Positions 18,530 through 27,970 of a stretch of 64,000 bases of DNA are shown here, one piece after another. A program made the translations under genes and the position numbers. The notes beneath the pieces were generated by a model. The model did not search any database, was not told the origin of the DNA, and saw only the letters and a program-made list of their open reading frames with translations. This DNA is from a virus. Location: positions 1 through 64,000 of the IMG/VR virus record IMGVR_UViG_3300042484_002069, one strand, 5' to 3'. Numbering within the stretch: position 1 is the stretch's first letter; each line of letters starts with the position of its first letter.

Positions 18530-19126
18530 ATGGCAAATGATACTTGGCAATTACAAACGCATACGGTAAATACGTATTGTTATTATTCAGGAGTATTTGA
18601 TGATGAAATGCTTGACGATATTGTTACGTTGGGCGATTCTCTTTTATTAAAAAATGCAGAGGTTGGTGGAAATTTTGATGTGCCAGGTGGCGAAAATGCG
18701 GATATTCGAAAAACAACTATTGGTTGGATTCCTACAAACGATCAAAATGCTTGGCTTTATAGAAAATTAACAGACAGCATCTTTCAGGCAAATTCAAAAT
18801 GGTTTAATTATGATCTTAACCATATTGAATCACTACAATTTTCAGTATATAATGAAGGTGATTTTTATGATGCGCACGTTGACCATCATTATCAAGGCGC
18901 AGGGCAATATCCTAGAAAATTGAGTTTTACTATGCAATTATCAGATCCTTCGGATTATGAGGGCGGCGATGTAAATTTAATTACGTCTCAAACCCCATTT
19001 GCAATTCCAAAAGAGCGAGGAACAATTACATTTTTTCCTTCGTATACTTTACATGAAGTTAAACCTGTTACCAAAGGAATCCGAAAAGCATTAGTTGGCT
19101 GGATTCACGGCCCTAATTGGAAATAA
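18530..19126 (+). CDS. 2-oxoglutarate/Fe(II)-dependent dioxygenase (PhyH/P4H type)
   Basis: A 198-residue protein with iron ligands in FYDAHVDHHYQG (HxD) and a distal His in FFPSYTLHEV, followed by GIRKALVGW, whose Arg would bind 2-oxoglutarate. Start ATG 18530 follows aagga and lies two bases after the gene 46 stop; an upstream in-frame ATG at 18488 is inside gene 46. Such oxygenases are common in aquatic T4-like phages. Substrate unknown. Confidence 0.82.
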   Translation: MANDTWQLQTHTVNTYCYYSGVFDDEMLDDIVTLGDSLLLKNAEVGGNFDVPGGENADIRKTTIGWIPTNDQNAWLYRKLTDSIFQANSKWFNYDLNHIESLQFSVYNEGDFYDAHVDHHYQGAGQYPRKLSFTMQLSDPSDYEGGDVNLITSQTPFAIPKERGTITFFPSYTLHEVKPVTKGIRKALVGWIHGPNWK

Positions 19127-19129
19127 CAA

Positions 19130-19405
19130 ATGGCTAACAAAATTCCGTTGGAGTATCTAGAATTAGATAACGATTTTGGTTTCACCGCAGTAAATGAAAA
19201 AGATGTTACTGAACCAATATTGGCAGAAGCCAAAACATCGGTAGATAGTGAAACCAAATTGAAGTTGCAGACTTTAGAAAAAATGGTTATGCCCCTTTTG
19301 GTTAATTTGATGAAGAATCCCGAAAAGGAGTACATACATTGGCCAAATCGAGTTCCTCTCATAGAGAAGCAAATTGAGCGTATTTTAGCTATAACTAGAG
19401 CTTGA
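19130..19405 (+). CDS. Conserved T4-like phage protein of unknown function
   Basis: 91 residues with LELDNDFGFTAV and LLVNLMKNPEKEYIHWPNR, a pattern recurring in aquatic T4-like phages. No catalytic motif is seen. Its TGA stop lies inside the -35 box of the following promoter. Confidence 0.6.
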   Translation: MANKIPLEYLELDNDFGFTAVNEKDVTEPILAEAKTSVDSETKLKLQTLEKMVMPLLVNLMKNPEKEYIHWPNRVPLIEKQIERILAITRA

Positions 19406-19430
19406 CAACTGATCCTTTAGGTGTTATAAT
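19402..19430 (+). promoter_or_regulatory. Sigma-70-type promoter of the metallopeptidase/VWA gene
   Basis: TTGACA (19402-19407), a 17-bp spacer and TATAAT (19425-19430) form a perfect host-type promoter. The -35 box contains the TGA stop of the gene before it. Confidence 0.88.
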
Positions 19431-19455
19431 ATAGAAAAGCCTAAAGGAGATACAT

Positions 19456-21666
19456 ATGATAACCGATTCTAAGTCTATATTAGCAAAACTTTTAGCATCA
19501 GAAAACATTCAAGTAGAACATAAGAAAACTTCTACCGCATACTTCGATACCAAAAATCGGGTCATGGTCATTCCTATTTGGAAGTCCATGACTCCGTTCT
19601 TATACGATTTGCTTCTAGGCCATGAGGTTGGGCATGCATTGTTTACCCCACCTGACGGCTGGCACGATCAAGTATTAGATGGTACCAAGAAGGGGTTCAA
19701 AACATATTTAAATGTTGTCGAAGACGCTCGCATCGAAAAATGTATTCAAGAAAAGTTTCCTGGGTTGAAGGTATCCTTTAAAAAGGGATATGCTGAACTA
19801 ATGCAAAAAGACTTTTTCGGAATTCAGAAAAATGAATGGGATATCAACACACTGCCTTTAATTGATCGTATCAATTTACACTATAAGGTCGGTTCATATT
19901 TAAACGTGCAATTCAAAGATGATGAACAATATTTTTTAAAACGAATTAATGGTATTAAAACGTGGGATGACGTTGTTTCTGTATCTAACGAATTGTATGA
20001 ATATGGTAAAACAGAACCAAAATTGCAAAATTTTGATGATGTCGATTATGTTGAGGATATGGATGATGATTTTGATTCGGAAGATGATACTTGGGAAGAA
20101 GTGGAATCTGATTCTGATTCCGATAAAAAGAGCAAAAAAACAAAAAATAGACGAGGATCGGATATTGGCGAGTTTGATCCAGAGTCAGTAACTGATAAAT
20201 TTTTTCGGCAAATGGAAAATCAACTTGTCGACGATTCAGTAAAGCCATACCTTTATGTCAATATGCCTGAGGTTGATATTAGTAAAGTCATTGTACCGTA
20301 TAAAACAATTCAGAAATTCTACACAAAATTTCGGTATCAAGATTATACACTTAATGTTGATACTTTGGATGCATTAGCAATTACACAATCAGAAAAAGCA
20401 AAAGAACATTTGTATAAAAAGTTCTTAGAATCGAATAAGAAATATATAGGTTATTTGGTTAAAGAATTTGAGCTTAAAAAGAATGCTAAACAATATGCAA
20501 GGGCATCTATTGCTAAAACTGGCAAATTGGATATGAAAAAAATTCATTCTTATAAGACTAATGATGATCTGTTTAAACGAATGACAATTGTCCCAGACGG
20601 TAAATCTCATGGGTTATTGATGTTCGTAGATTATTCTGGGTCTATGGGTGAAAGTATTCAAGCAACAATTGAGCAAACCCTAGTTTTGGTAATGTTCTGC
20701 AGAAAAGTAAATATTCCATTTCGTGTATATGCATTCACTGATCTACAGAATGATTCAATTAATATTGAACTAGGTATGGAAACTCCAAATACAGAGGACC
20801 CGGCTACATATTTTAGAGCTCGTAGTGTGAATGGATTGGGTAGATTTTCAAAACGAGTAAATGATTTGCATGTTGATGATGTTGCATTCAGATTACGCGA
20901 ATATGTATCAAGCGAAATGAATTCAAATGATTTTAAAGATGCAGTTAAATATTGGTTGCTTGTGGGAGAATTGATGACTTCTCGGTATAACCATAGGGGT
21001 AGCACAAATCCTGCGGTTAGTGTACATTTAAGAAATTCAGAATTTGAACAATTGAATGGCACCCCTTTGAATGAAGCCATTATTTCTGCAATCGATATTA
21101 CGGAAGCTTTTAGAAAACAATATAAATTGGATGTCGTCAATACAGTATTTTTAACCGACGGCGATTCAAACGATACGGGGGCAGTATATAAAGAAAATGA
21201 TAAATATCTCAATTACTACGATAAGTATGGGAATAATTGTAATGTCATTATTCGGCACACTAAGACTATGCTGGAAGGTAAGAAAATTCCTAATGCGGAA
21301 TTAACTACTGGTTTGCTAGATTTACTGAAAAAAGTATCCGGTGCAAATACAATTGGTTTTTTTATTGCTCCTAGATTTGGAAGGAACGTTGTTATGAACA
21401 GAATTAGTAAAACGGGTAAATACGTTCAGAATTTTGATCAGCAATATAAAACGGCAAAACAACAGAAATTCTTCATGTTAAATGATGTTGGATATGATGA
21501 TTTCTATATTATTCCTGGTGGAAAAGATTTGGAAATCACTGAAGATAATTTGGTTGTTTCGGCAGGAGCCAAAAAGACAGAGATTAAAAACGCATTTATG
21601 AAAATGCAAAAAAGCAAATCTATTAATCGAGTTCTTTTGAGTAGATTCGTTAGTAAAATTGCTTGA
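19456..21666 (+). CDS. Metallopeptidase/VWA protein (CobT-like)
   Basis: A 736-residue protein. Near residue 55 it has a zinc-peptidase motif, GHEVGHALFTPP (HExxH), then an acidic linker around residues 200-225, and a C-terminal von Willebrand A domain with MIDAS MFVDYSGSMGES and later FLTDGDSNDTG. VWA proteins of this type pair with MoxR/CobS ATPases, and one follows directly. In cyanophages the pair is often labelled CobT/CobS; cobalamin synthesis is not supported here. Its TGA lies in the next promoter. Confidence 0.8.
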   Translation: MITDSKSILAKLLASENIQVEHKKTSTAYFDTKNRVMVIPIWKSMTPFLYDLLLGHEVGHALFTPPDGWHDQVLDGTKKGFKTYLNVVEDARIEKCIQEKFPGLKVSFKKGYAELMQKDFFGIQKNEWDINTLPLIDRINLHYKVGSYLNVQFKDDEQYFLKRINGIKTWDDVVSVSNELYEYGKTEPKLQNFDDVDYVEDMDDDFDSEDDTWEEVESDSDSDKKSKKTKNRRGSDIGEFDPESVTDKFFRQMENQLVDDSVKPYLYVNMPEVDISKVIVPYKTIQKFYTKFRYQDYTLNVDTLDALAITQSEKAKEHLYKKFLESNKKYIGYLVKEFELKKNAKQYARASIAKTGKLDMKKIHSYKTNDDLFKRMTIVPDGKSHGLLMFVDYSGSMGESIQATIEQTLVLVMFCRKVNIPFRVYAFTDLQNDSINIELGMETPNTEDPATYFRARSVNGLGRFSKRVNDLHVDDVAFRLREYVSSEMNSNDFKDAVKYWLLVGELMTSRYNHRGSTNPAVSVHLRNSEFEQLNGTPLNEAIISAIDITEAFRKQYKLDVVNTVFLTDGDSNDTGAVYKENDKYLNYYDKYGNNCNVIIRHTKTMLEGKKIPNAELTTGLLDLLKKVSGANTIGFFIAPRFGRNVVMNRISKTGKYVQNFDQQYKTAKQQKFFMLNDVGYDDFYIIPGGKDLEITEDNLVVSAGAKKTEIKNAFMKMQKSKSINRVLLSRFVSKIA

Positions 21667-21691
21667 CAAGAATTGCAATAGGTGTTATAAT
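21663..21691 (+). promoter_or_regulatory. Sigma-70-type promoter of the MoxR/CobS-like ATPase gene
   Basis: TTGACA (21663-21668), 17-bp spacer, TATAAT (21686-21691). The TGA stop of the upstream gene is part of the -35 box. Confidence 0.88.
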
Positions 21692-21724
21692 ATGATGTAG
21701 CTTTTAACTTTTGAGGATTATATT

Positions 21725-22996
21725 ATGTCTAGAACGCATTACAGTGAGCAGCAACGTACCGAATTAGTTATTAAATTAGAAGAAGAATATGGTAGCAAAG
21801 TATCTAAAGATGAAATTTTAGAATTTTGCGATATGCGAAATTTGCCGAATCCGCATTTTTTAGTTTCTCGAAAAGATATTAAGGTCAATAAAGTATATGA
21901 CCTTAGTCTATTAAATTCTTCGACTATTAGCGATCCTTATATGAATGATACACCGATTGTAGCGCCCACCCCATCCGCACAAATTTTGCCTTTGAAGCAA
22001 CGTAAAATGGTTTCAGAGATTGATAACTCTGTGCCAGCAAAAGATAATACGTATGTCCCGTTTGGCTTTTTTAAGCAACTGGAACAAATTTTAAAATCAA
22101 GAACATTTTATCCGGTCTTTATTACTGGTCTATCGGGTAATGGCAAGACTACGATGGTCGAACAAGTGTGCGCAAAACTTGGGCGAGATTGTATTCGGGT
22201 AAATGTTAGTATCGAAACAGATGAAGAAGATCTAATCGGTGGTAATACATTGCTAGATGGCAATGTTGTTTATCGTGAAGGGCCGGTACTAATGGCTATG
22301 CGCCGCGGCGCAGTTCTTTTGATCGATGAAATTGATCGAGGTTCAAATAAACTAATGTGTATGCAAAGTATTCTTGAGGGCAAGCCATTGTTCAATAAGA
22401 AAACTGGCGAGATGATTTATCCCGCGGCAGGATTTACTGTAGTTGCTACCGCAAATACTAAGGGTCGAGGCACAGACGATGGTCGCTTTATTGCAGCACA
22501 AATTTTGGACGAGGCATTTCTTGAACGCTTCCCTATTACGGTAGAACAAGAGTATCCGTCGACTACTGTTGAACGAAAAATTCTGCAAAATAAAATGGAA
22601 TTTTTTGGTAAAGTTGATTCTGAATTTTCTGAGAAACTTATTACGTGGGCAGACATTATTCGTAAGACTTTTCTTGAGGGCGGCGTAGATGAAATTATCA
22701 GCACTCGCCGATTGGTAAATATCGTGCAGGCGTACTCAATTTTTAACAATCAAGAAGATGCGATTCAATATTGCATTAATCGATTCGACGATGATACTAA
22801 GTCCGCATTTATGGATTTGTATCAAAAAATGAGCAATCCGTTGCGTCAGGAAACTACTTCGGAAACAGTATACGATGATACTAAGTCCGCATTTATGGAT
22901 TTGTATCAAAAAATGAGCAATCCGTTGCGTCAGGAAACTACTTCGGAAACAGTATACGATGACGGCGAACCTCTTATTAGTAGTCCACAAATTTAA
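21725..22996 (+). CDS. MoxR/CobS-like AAA+ ATPase with C-terminal tandem duplication
   Basis: A 423-residue AAA+ protein. Walker A is GLSGNGKTTM, followed by VNVSIETDEEDLIGG, Walker B AVLLIDEIDRG and a sensor region VATANTKGRGTDDGRF. It resembles the ATPase called CobS in cyanophages and would act with the adjacent VWA/peptidase protein as a remodelling machine. The last part holds two identical 28-residue copies (DDTKSAFMDLYQ...SETVY) from an 84-bp tandem duplication. Confidence 0.85.
   Translation: MSRTHYSEQQRTELVIKLEEEYGSKVSKDEILEFCDMRNLPNPHFLVSRKDIKVNKVYDLSLLNSSTISDPYMNDTPIVAPTPSAQILPLKQRKMVSEIDNSVPAKDNTYVPFGFFKQLEQILKSRTFYPVFITGLSGNGKTTMVEQVCAKLGRDCIRVNVSIETDEEDLIGGNTLLDGNVVYREGPVLMAMRRGAVLLIDEIDRGSNKLMCMQSILEGKPLFNKKTGEMIYPAAGFTVVATANTKGRGTDDGRFIAAQILDEAFLERFPITVEQEYPSTTVERKILQNKMEFFGKVDSEFSEKLITWADIIRKTFLEGGVDEIISTRRLVNIVQAYSIFNNQEDAIQYCINRFDDDTKSAFMDLYQKMSNPLRQETTSETVYDDTKSAFMDLYQKMSNPLRQETTSETVYDDGEPLISSPQI
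22790..22957 (+). repeat. Exact 84-bp tandem duplication
   Basis: Copies at 22790-22873 and 22874-22957 are identical base for base and in frame, and the sequence after the second copy restarts with gatga. The unit encodes 28 residues of the AAA+ ATPase C-terminus. Confidence 0.97.
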
Positions 22997-23005
22997 TTGA
23001 TAAAG

Positions 23006-23029
23006 TATAGCGTACGCAAGTACGCTATA
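23006..23029 (+). promoter_or_regulatory. Perfect 10-bp hairpin with GCAA tetraloop
   Basis: TATAGCGTAC / GTACGCTATA pair perfectly around a GNRA loop, between the AAA+ gene and the next ATG at 23039. No T tract follows, so it is more likely an mRNA stability or translation element than a terminator. Confidence 0.6.
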
Positions 23030-23038
23030 CCTACGTAT

Positions 23039-23872
23039 ATGCACACTAATGAAAATACTTATGATACGTTTATTCCTAGATGGTTTGGCCGTTTAGGTAA
23101 CAACATACAACAAATATCTAACGGAATTTATTTCTGCAGAGATAACAAAATACATTTTACATCACCAGACCACCCCATGGTCGAAGCCATTGATTTGAAT
23201 TTTGGTGACAATAATTTTAGCATACCGCCAAATTCTCACAATTGGTTTTATTTCTTTGATGGGTCCGATGCTGACTTTAGTACAAATACCGATGATTTAA
23301 ATTTTCAACGCAAGCATATCTGCGAAGAATATATATTACCTAAGCTTAAAATTAATCATATCGAATTAGATAAACCATTGCCCGACGATGTGTTAGTAAT
23401 TCATATTAGAAGCGGAGACTTATATACGAATTGGCCATCTAGCCACCCACAGAATCCTTTTGCATATTATGTAAAATTATTTAATATGTATCATGGTAAA
23501 GTAATTTTTCTTGTAGAAGATCTACATAATCCGATTGTAGATTATTTTTCTAAAATTTCTACTGATACAAGAGTGTGTTCTATTGAAGATTCATATTTAC
23601 TTTTACTACAAGCAAGAAACATTGCATCATCGGGAGCGGGATCTTTTGTAATGGGCGCTGCTCTTTGTTCTAAAAATATTAAAAAGTTTTATTGTACCAA
23701 TCTTTGGTTGCCTAATAGTCTAAACCCTACGATGCTAAAAGATCATCTTGAGGTATACTGCGCACACCTAGTAGGTGATAAATATATAAAAATTGGCGAA
23801 TGGCATTGCTCCACTGAAACCATTGATAAGATTTTAAATTATAACGAAGATATATTATTTGGGAGATTATAA
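23039..23872 (+). CDS. Fucosyltransferase-like glycosyltransferase
   Basis: About 277 residues. The segment [10 protein letters not shown] matches the HxRxGD donor motif of alpha-1,2/alpha-1,6 fucosyltransferases, and [13 protein letters not shown] is a typical N-terminal motif. The ATG at 23039 is preferred because the longer frame (TTG 22997) would run through the hairpin; no clear ribosome site decides. It heads the glycan island with GDP-sugar genes, so a GDP-deoxyhexose donor is plausible. Confidence 0.65.
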   Translation: MHTNENTYDTFIPRWFGRLGNNIQQISNGIYFCRDNKIHFTSPDHPMVEAIDLNFGDNNFSIPPNSHNWFYFFDGSDADFSTNTDDLNFQRKHICEEYILPKLKINHIELDKPLPDDVLVIHIRSGDLYTNWPSSHPQNPFAYYVKLFNMYHGKVIFLVEDLHNPIVDYFSKISTDTRVCSIEDSYLLLLQARNIASSGAGSFVMGAALCSKNIKKFYCTNLWLPNSLNPTMLKDHLEVYCAHLVGDKYIKIGEWHCSTETIDKILNYNEDILFGRL

Positions 23873-23873
23873 C

Positions 23874-24887
23874 ATGAATAAACAAGTTGCCTTAATTACA
23901 GGCATTACCGGTCAAGACGGGTCTTATCTTGCAGAATTACTACTAGAAAAGGGATATGAGGTACATGGCGTAGTTCGTCGTAGCTCGTCTAGAAATACTG
24001 GTAGAATAGATCACATCTATAGTAATCCAAATTTACATTTGCATTATGGTGACATAACCGATTCGTTAACCATAATGAACATTCTTAAGAAACACAATCC
24101 ATCTGAAATTTATAATTTAGCAGCACAGAGTCACGTAATGGTATCGTTTGAGACACCAGAATATACTGCAAGTGTGGACGGCTTAGGTACTCTAAAATTA
24201 CTTGAGTCTGTTAGAATTTTGAATATGGATAAAACAACTAAGATTTATCAAGCATCTACGTCGGAATTATATGGATTGGTGCAGGAAACCCCTCAAAGAG
24301 AAACAACTCCTTTTTATCCTAGATCCCCATATGGTGTAGCGAAATTGTATGCATATTGGATAGTTAAAAATTATCGGGAATCATATAATATGTTTGCGTG
24401 TTCAGGAATTTTATTTAATCACGAATCGCCCCGACGCGGATTTAATTTTGTGACTAAAAAAATTGTAGATGGACTTGTTAATATTAGCGGGGGCTACCAA
24501 GATTGTCTATATATGGGTAATTTAAATGCTATGCGGGATTGGGGTCACGCCAAGGACTATGTTCGGGCAATGTGGATGATGCTGCAACAAGATAAGCCGG
24601 ATGATTTTGTTATTGCGACGGGCGAACAATATTCAGTCAAAACATTCATTGAAAAATGTGCACCGTATTATGGTATGGATATTCGCTGGGAAGGTGAGGG
24701 CATTAATGAAGTTGGTATTGATAATAATTCAGGGAAAACTATTATTCGAGTAGATCCTAAATATTTTAGACCGGCCGAAGTAGAAACTTTGCTAGGTGAT
24801 TCGACAAAAGCTAGAACTATTCTAGGATGGTCGCCAGAATATACATTTGATATGCTAGTAAAAGAAATGTGCATGGAGTTTAACTAA
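23874..24887 (+). CDS. gmd: GDP-mannose 4,6-dehydratase
   Basis: A 337-residue SDR that converts GDP-mannose to GDP-4-keto-6-deoxymannose. Seen are [43 protein letters not shown], the catalytic YGVAK, and [16 protein letters not shown], all typical of Gmd. ATG 23874 follows gggag at good spacing. Its product feeds the Fcl/ColC-like and ColD-like enzymes downstream. Confidence 0.95.
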   Translation: MNKQVALITGITGQDGSYLAELLLEKGYEVHGVVRRSSSRNTGRIDHIYSNPNLHLHYGDITDSLTIMNILKKHNPSEIYNLAAQSHVMVSFETPEYTASVDGLGTLKLLESVRILNMDKTTKIYQASTSELYGLVQETPQRETTPFYPRSPYGVAKLYAYWIVKNYRESYNMFACSGILFNHESPRRGFNFVTKKIVDGLVNISGGYQDCLYMGNLNAMRDWGHAKDYVRAMWMMLQQDKPDDFVIATGEQYSVKTFIEKCAPYYGMDIRWEGEGINEVGIDNNSGKTIIRVDPKYFRPAEVETLLGDSTKARTILGWSPEYTFDMLVKEMCMEFN

Positions 24888-25522
24888 TGTTTCCTCCCTC
24901 ATACCAAAATATCAATAAAATAGTTACGGAAAAATATTTAAATTATGATTTTGGATTTTTTATTGAAGTAGGCGGGGCAGATGGATATACTCAAAGTAAT
25001 ACTTGGTATCTTGAAAAATACAAAAATTGGACAGGGGTTTTAGTTGAACCAAATCCGGATTCTGCAGAAATGTGTCGCAATACCAGACCAGATTCTAAAG
25101 TATTTAATTATGCATTAGTTGATCGAGAGTATCCAGATTCGGAAATAACAATGGTACGTAGAATGGTGTATCCGGGCGATCCCGGACTTATGACTGCGGC
25201 TAAAGATTCTCCGTTGAGAACTAATTCCGATTGGATGCAACCGGCAACAAGCATAGATAAAACTGAAGAATTTACTATACGTACTACTACACTTGATGAA
25301 ATATTAGAATCTTTAGATGTTAAAACTGTTGATTTCTTTTCTTTGGATGTTGAAGGTTATGAAGTACAAGTATTAAAAGGATTCAATTTGGAAAAATATT
25401 TGCCAAAGGTTATACTAATAGAATGGCATGACGATATACAAACTATTTCCGATGTCTTATCTAATACCCATAAGTTAGCAGAACAACTATCTAAACATGA
25501 TTATGTTTTTATTTTAAAATAG
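24887..25522 (+). CDS. FkbM-family SAM-dependent methyltransferase
   Basis: A 211-residue protein with FFIEVGGADGYTQSNTWYLE, GVLVEPNPDSAEMC and VDFFSLDVEGYEVQVLKGF, the SAM-binding and C-terminal motifs of the FkbM family. In polysaccharide clusters these methylate sugar hydroxyls. It overlaps gmd by one base. Target sugar unknown. Confidence 0.82.
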   Translation: MFPPSYQNINKIVTEKYLNYDFGFFIEVGGADGYTQSNTWYLEKYKNWTGVLVEPNPDSAEMCRNTRPDSKVFNYALVDREYPDSEITMVRRMVYPGDPGLMTAAKDSPLRTNSDWMQPATSIDKTEEFTIRTTTLDEILESLDVKTVDFFSLDVEGYEVQVLKGFNLEKYLPKVILIEWHDDIQTISDVLSNTHKLAEQLSKHDYVFILK

Positions 25523-25531
25523 GATAGTAAA

Positions 25532-26473
25532 ATGGAAATGTATAAAAGTAGTAAAATATTTGTTGCTGGTCATAAAGGATTAGTTGGTTCAGCAATAGTA
25601 AATAAGTTGCGAAGCGAAGGATTTAATAATCTTGTTTTGCGAGATAAGGAATCTCTTGATCTTAGAAATCAATTGGAGGTTAAAGAATTCTTTAAAGCGG
25701 AAAAACCAGAATTTATATTTCTTGCTGCAGCAAAAGTCGGAGGAATAAATTGGAATTATACACATCCCGCCGACTTTATCTATGACAATCTTCTAATACA
25801 ATCCAATGTTATAGATTCCGCATATAGAAATGGAGCTAAGAAACTATTGTTTCTAGGATCGGCCTGCATCTATCCTAAGGTTACGCCACAGCCAATTAAA
25901 GAAGAATATTTGTTGACTGCGCCATTAGAACCAACTAATGAGGGTTATGCTTTAGCAAAAATTACTGGTCTAAGAATGTGCGAATATTATAGACGTCAGT
26001 ATGGTTTCAATGCGATTAGTTGTATGCCTGCAAACTTATATGGACCTAACGATAATTTTATACCGGAACACGGGCACGTTATTCCTGGCATTATTACGAA
26101 GTTACGAAATGCCATCATTAACAATGATGACACGATTGAATGCTGGGGTGACGGTACTCCTACACGAGAGTTTTTATATGTAGATGATCTTGCAGACGCA
26201 TGCGTTTTTCTAATGCAAACTTATAATGAGGCACAGTTCATTAACGTGGGTAGTAATGAGGAATTAACAATTAAAGATTTAGCAGAAAATCTTAAATCCG
26301 CAATGGGGTTCACCGGAGAAATAGTTTGGAATACAGATAAACCGAACGGTACACCTAGACGTAAAATGGATAATAGTAAATTGAATGCACTTGGTTGGAA
26401 TGCCAAAGTAGATTTTAACGAAGGGCTAAAACGTACAATAGAATGGTATAAAAAAGAAAAGGGGATGCTATGA
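25532..26473 (+). CDS. fcl: GDP-L-fucose synthase or ColC-type epimerase/reductase
   Basis: A 313-residue SDR with FVAGHKGLVGSAIV, AAAKVGGINWN, FLGSACIYPK, EGYALAKI and ANLYGPNDNF, the Fcl pattern with Ser-Tyr-Lys catalysis. Fcl epimerises and reduces GDP-4-keto-6-deoxymannose to GDP-L-fucose. ColC, its homologue, does the same on the 3-deoxy intermediate made by ColD. Because a ColD-like gene overlaps its end, either role is possible. Confidence 0.88.
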   Translation: MEMYKSSKIFVAGHKGLVGSAIVNKLRSEGFNNLVLRDKESLDLRNQLEVKEFFKAEKPEFIFLAAAKVGGINWNYTHPADFIYDNLLIQSNVIDSAYRNGAKKLLFLGSACIYPKVTPQPIKEEYLLTAPLEPTNEGYALAKITGLRMCEYYRRQYGFNAISCMPANLYGPNDNFIPEHGHVIPGIITKLRNAIINNDDTIECWGDGTPTREFLYVDDLADACVFLMQTYNEAQFINVGSNEELTIKDLAENLKSAMGFTGEIVWNTDKPNGTPRRKMDNSKLNALGWNAKVDFNEGLKRTIEWYKKEKGML

Positions 26474-27639
26474 GATGGCCGTTGATGGGTGAAACAATTA
26501 CATTCACCGATAGATTAAAAATGGCATATTTTGCCATGACTGCTGATAAATTCACTAACGGTGAACGAGTAAAGCAGTTTGAAAAAGAATGGAGTACTTG
26601 GTTAGGCGCAAAACATTCTTTATATGTATCCTCAGGTAGTACAGCAAACTTTTTACTTATTGCCGCCGCAAAAGAATTATACAATTTAAAACCTGGCGAC
26701 AAGGTATTAGTGCCGGCATGTACATGGATGACAAATGTTGCCCCTATTATACAGTTAGGATTAACTCCTATCTTCTGCGATGTTAATCTATCAAACTTTA
26801 GTTTTGATCTAACTGATGCTGTTAAGATATCTAAAAAGCATGATATTAAAATGGTATTTGTTACGCACCTATTAGGATTTTCTGCAGATAACGAAGTACT
26901 AAAACGCATATTTACAAACGCAATTATTTTAGATGACGTATGCGAATCGCATGGCTGCACAGACATTGCCGGAATTAAACGAGGCGCAAATAGTTTAGGA
27001 GCTACCTTTAGCTTTTACTTCGGGCATCATATGTCTACAATTGAAGGTGGTATGATATCTACAAACAACGATGATCTTTATGATTTAATGAAGATGAAAC
27101 GTAGTCATGGTTTTGCTAGAGAGTCCACTCGTTTTGCCGAATATGCAGAAACATATAAAGATATAGATAAACAATTTTTATTCATAACAGACGGATATAA
27201 TTTTAGAAATCATGAAATTTGCGCTGTGCTTGGTTCATCCCAACTAAAACGATTAGATGAGATGATATCTATTCGGAATAAAAATCATGAAATATTCTGT
27301 AAAATTATTGACAAATATCCGCATCTGTTTTATAATATTAAAAACTCTATAGGTAATAGTAGTTTCTGTTTGCCGTTTATCTGCAAGTCGCCAGAAATAA
27401 TGAAGGCAATGAAGGATACGTTTACAAAAAATGGTATAGAATATCGACCGGTAGTATCAGGTAATTTATTGCGTCAACCGTTTTTAGCAGAATATAGTAT
27501 TGACACCGATAAAGAAATAACAAACGCAGATATTATTCAAACACAGGGTGTGTATATTGGCAACAATCACTTTGTTACTTTGGAAGATATGAGATTTTTA
27601 GATAAAGTCGTAGGAGAAATATATGTCAACATTGGGTGA
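26470..27639 (+). CDS. ColD-like PLP-dependent GDP-4-keto-6-deoxymannose 3-dehydratase
   Basis: A 389-residue DegT/DnrJ-family enzyme. The usual PLP-binding lysine is replaced: SFYFGHHMSTIEGGM places His186/His187 there, as in ColD, which removes the 3-hydroxyl on the way to colitose instead of transaminating. VSSGSTANFLLI and DDVCESHG also fit. Together with Gmd and Fcl/ColC this suggests GDP-colitose or a related 3,6-dideoxyhexose. Function is inferred from the His substitution and context. Confidence 0.75.
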   Translation: MRWPLMGETITFTDRLKMAYFAMTADKFTNGERVKQFEKEWSTWLGAKHSLYVSSGSTANFLLIAAAKELYNLKPGDKVLVPACTWMTNVAPIIQLGLTPIFCDVNLSNFSFDLTDAVKISKKHDIKMVFVTHLLGFSADNEVLKRIFTNAIILDDVCESHGCTDIAGIKRGANSLGATFSFYFGHHMSTIEGGMISTNNDDLYDLMKMKRSHGFARESTRFAEYAETYKDIDKQFLFITDGYNFRNHEICAVLGSSQLKRLDEMISIRNKNHEIFCKIIDKYPHLFYNIKNSIGNSSFCLPFICKSPEIMKAMKDTFTKNGIEYRPVVSGNLLRQPFLAEYSIDTDKEITNADIIQTQGVYIGNNHFVTLEDMRFLDKVVGEIYVNIG

Positions 27640-27970
27640 AAGCATAGAAGCAATTATTAAAAATACAGTTGATCGGGTATGTCAAGAAGATATGCCGGAT
27701 TCGGAATATATCGCAACAGATAATCTAGGCGAGATTATCGAGAAATTAGCAATTATTCATATTCGTATGTGGATGTTAGAAGATGCGATGCAAGCAGCAA
27801 AAACAGATTCTGAACTTGCCGAATTGAAGCGCAAGGTTGATATTTGCTTTAAGGTTAAGCGCCCTAAGTATGTACAAGCAATTAACACTATGGTAGATGA
27901 TGCAATTAGAACAAACAAATCATTAAAAGAAGATTCTGTAAAATTATATAAAGGCGTAGATAATGGCTAA
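27623..27970 (+). CDS. DUF4254-like small protein in glycan island
   Basis: 115 residues, helical, with GEIIEKLAIIHIRMWMLEDA and ELKRKVDICFKVKRPKYVQAI. The pattern recalls DUF4254-type proteins found among sugar-modifying genes. No catalytic residues identified. It overlaps both neighbours, so it belongs to the same transcript. Confidence 0.55.
   Translation: MSTLGESIEAIIKNTVDRVCQEDMPDSEYIATDNLGEIIEKLAIIHIRMWMLEDAMQAAKTDSELAELKRKVDICFKVKRPKYVQAINTMVDDAIRTNKSLKEDSVKLYKGVDNG

Noticed and set aside
19456-22996. Cobaltochelatase CobT/CobS
   Set aside because: Only the AAA+ and VWA folds match; no other cobalamin gene is in the window and the HExxH domain does not belong to CobT.
22997-23038. 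TTG start extending the fucosyltransferase-like gene
   Set aside because: The added codons are the hairpin arms and carry no family similarity; ATG 23039 is preferred.
26470-27639. Aminotransferase (perosamine-type)
   Set aside because: The PLP lysine position carries His, so transamination is unlikely.
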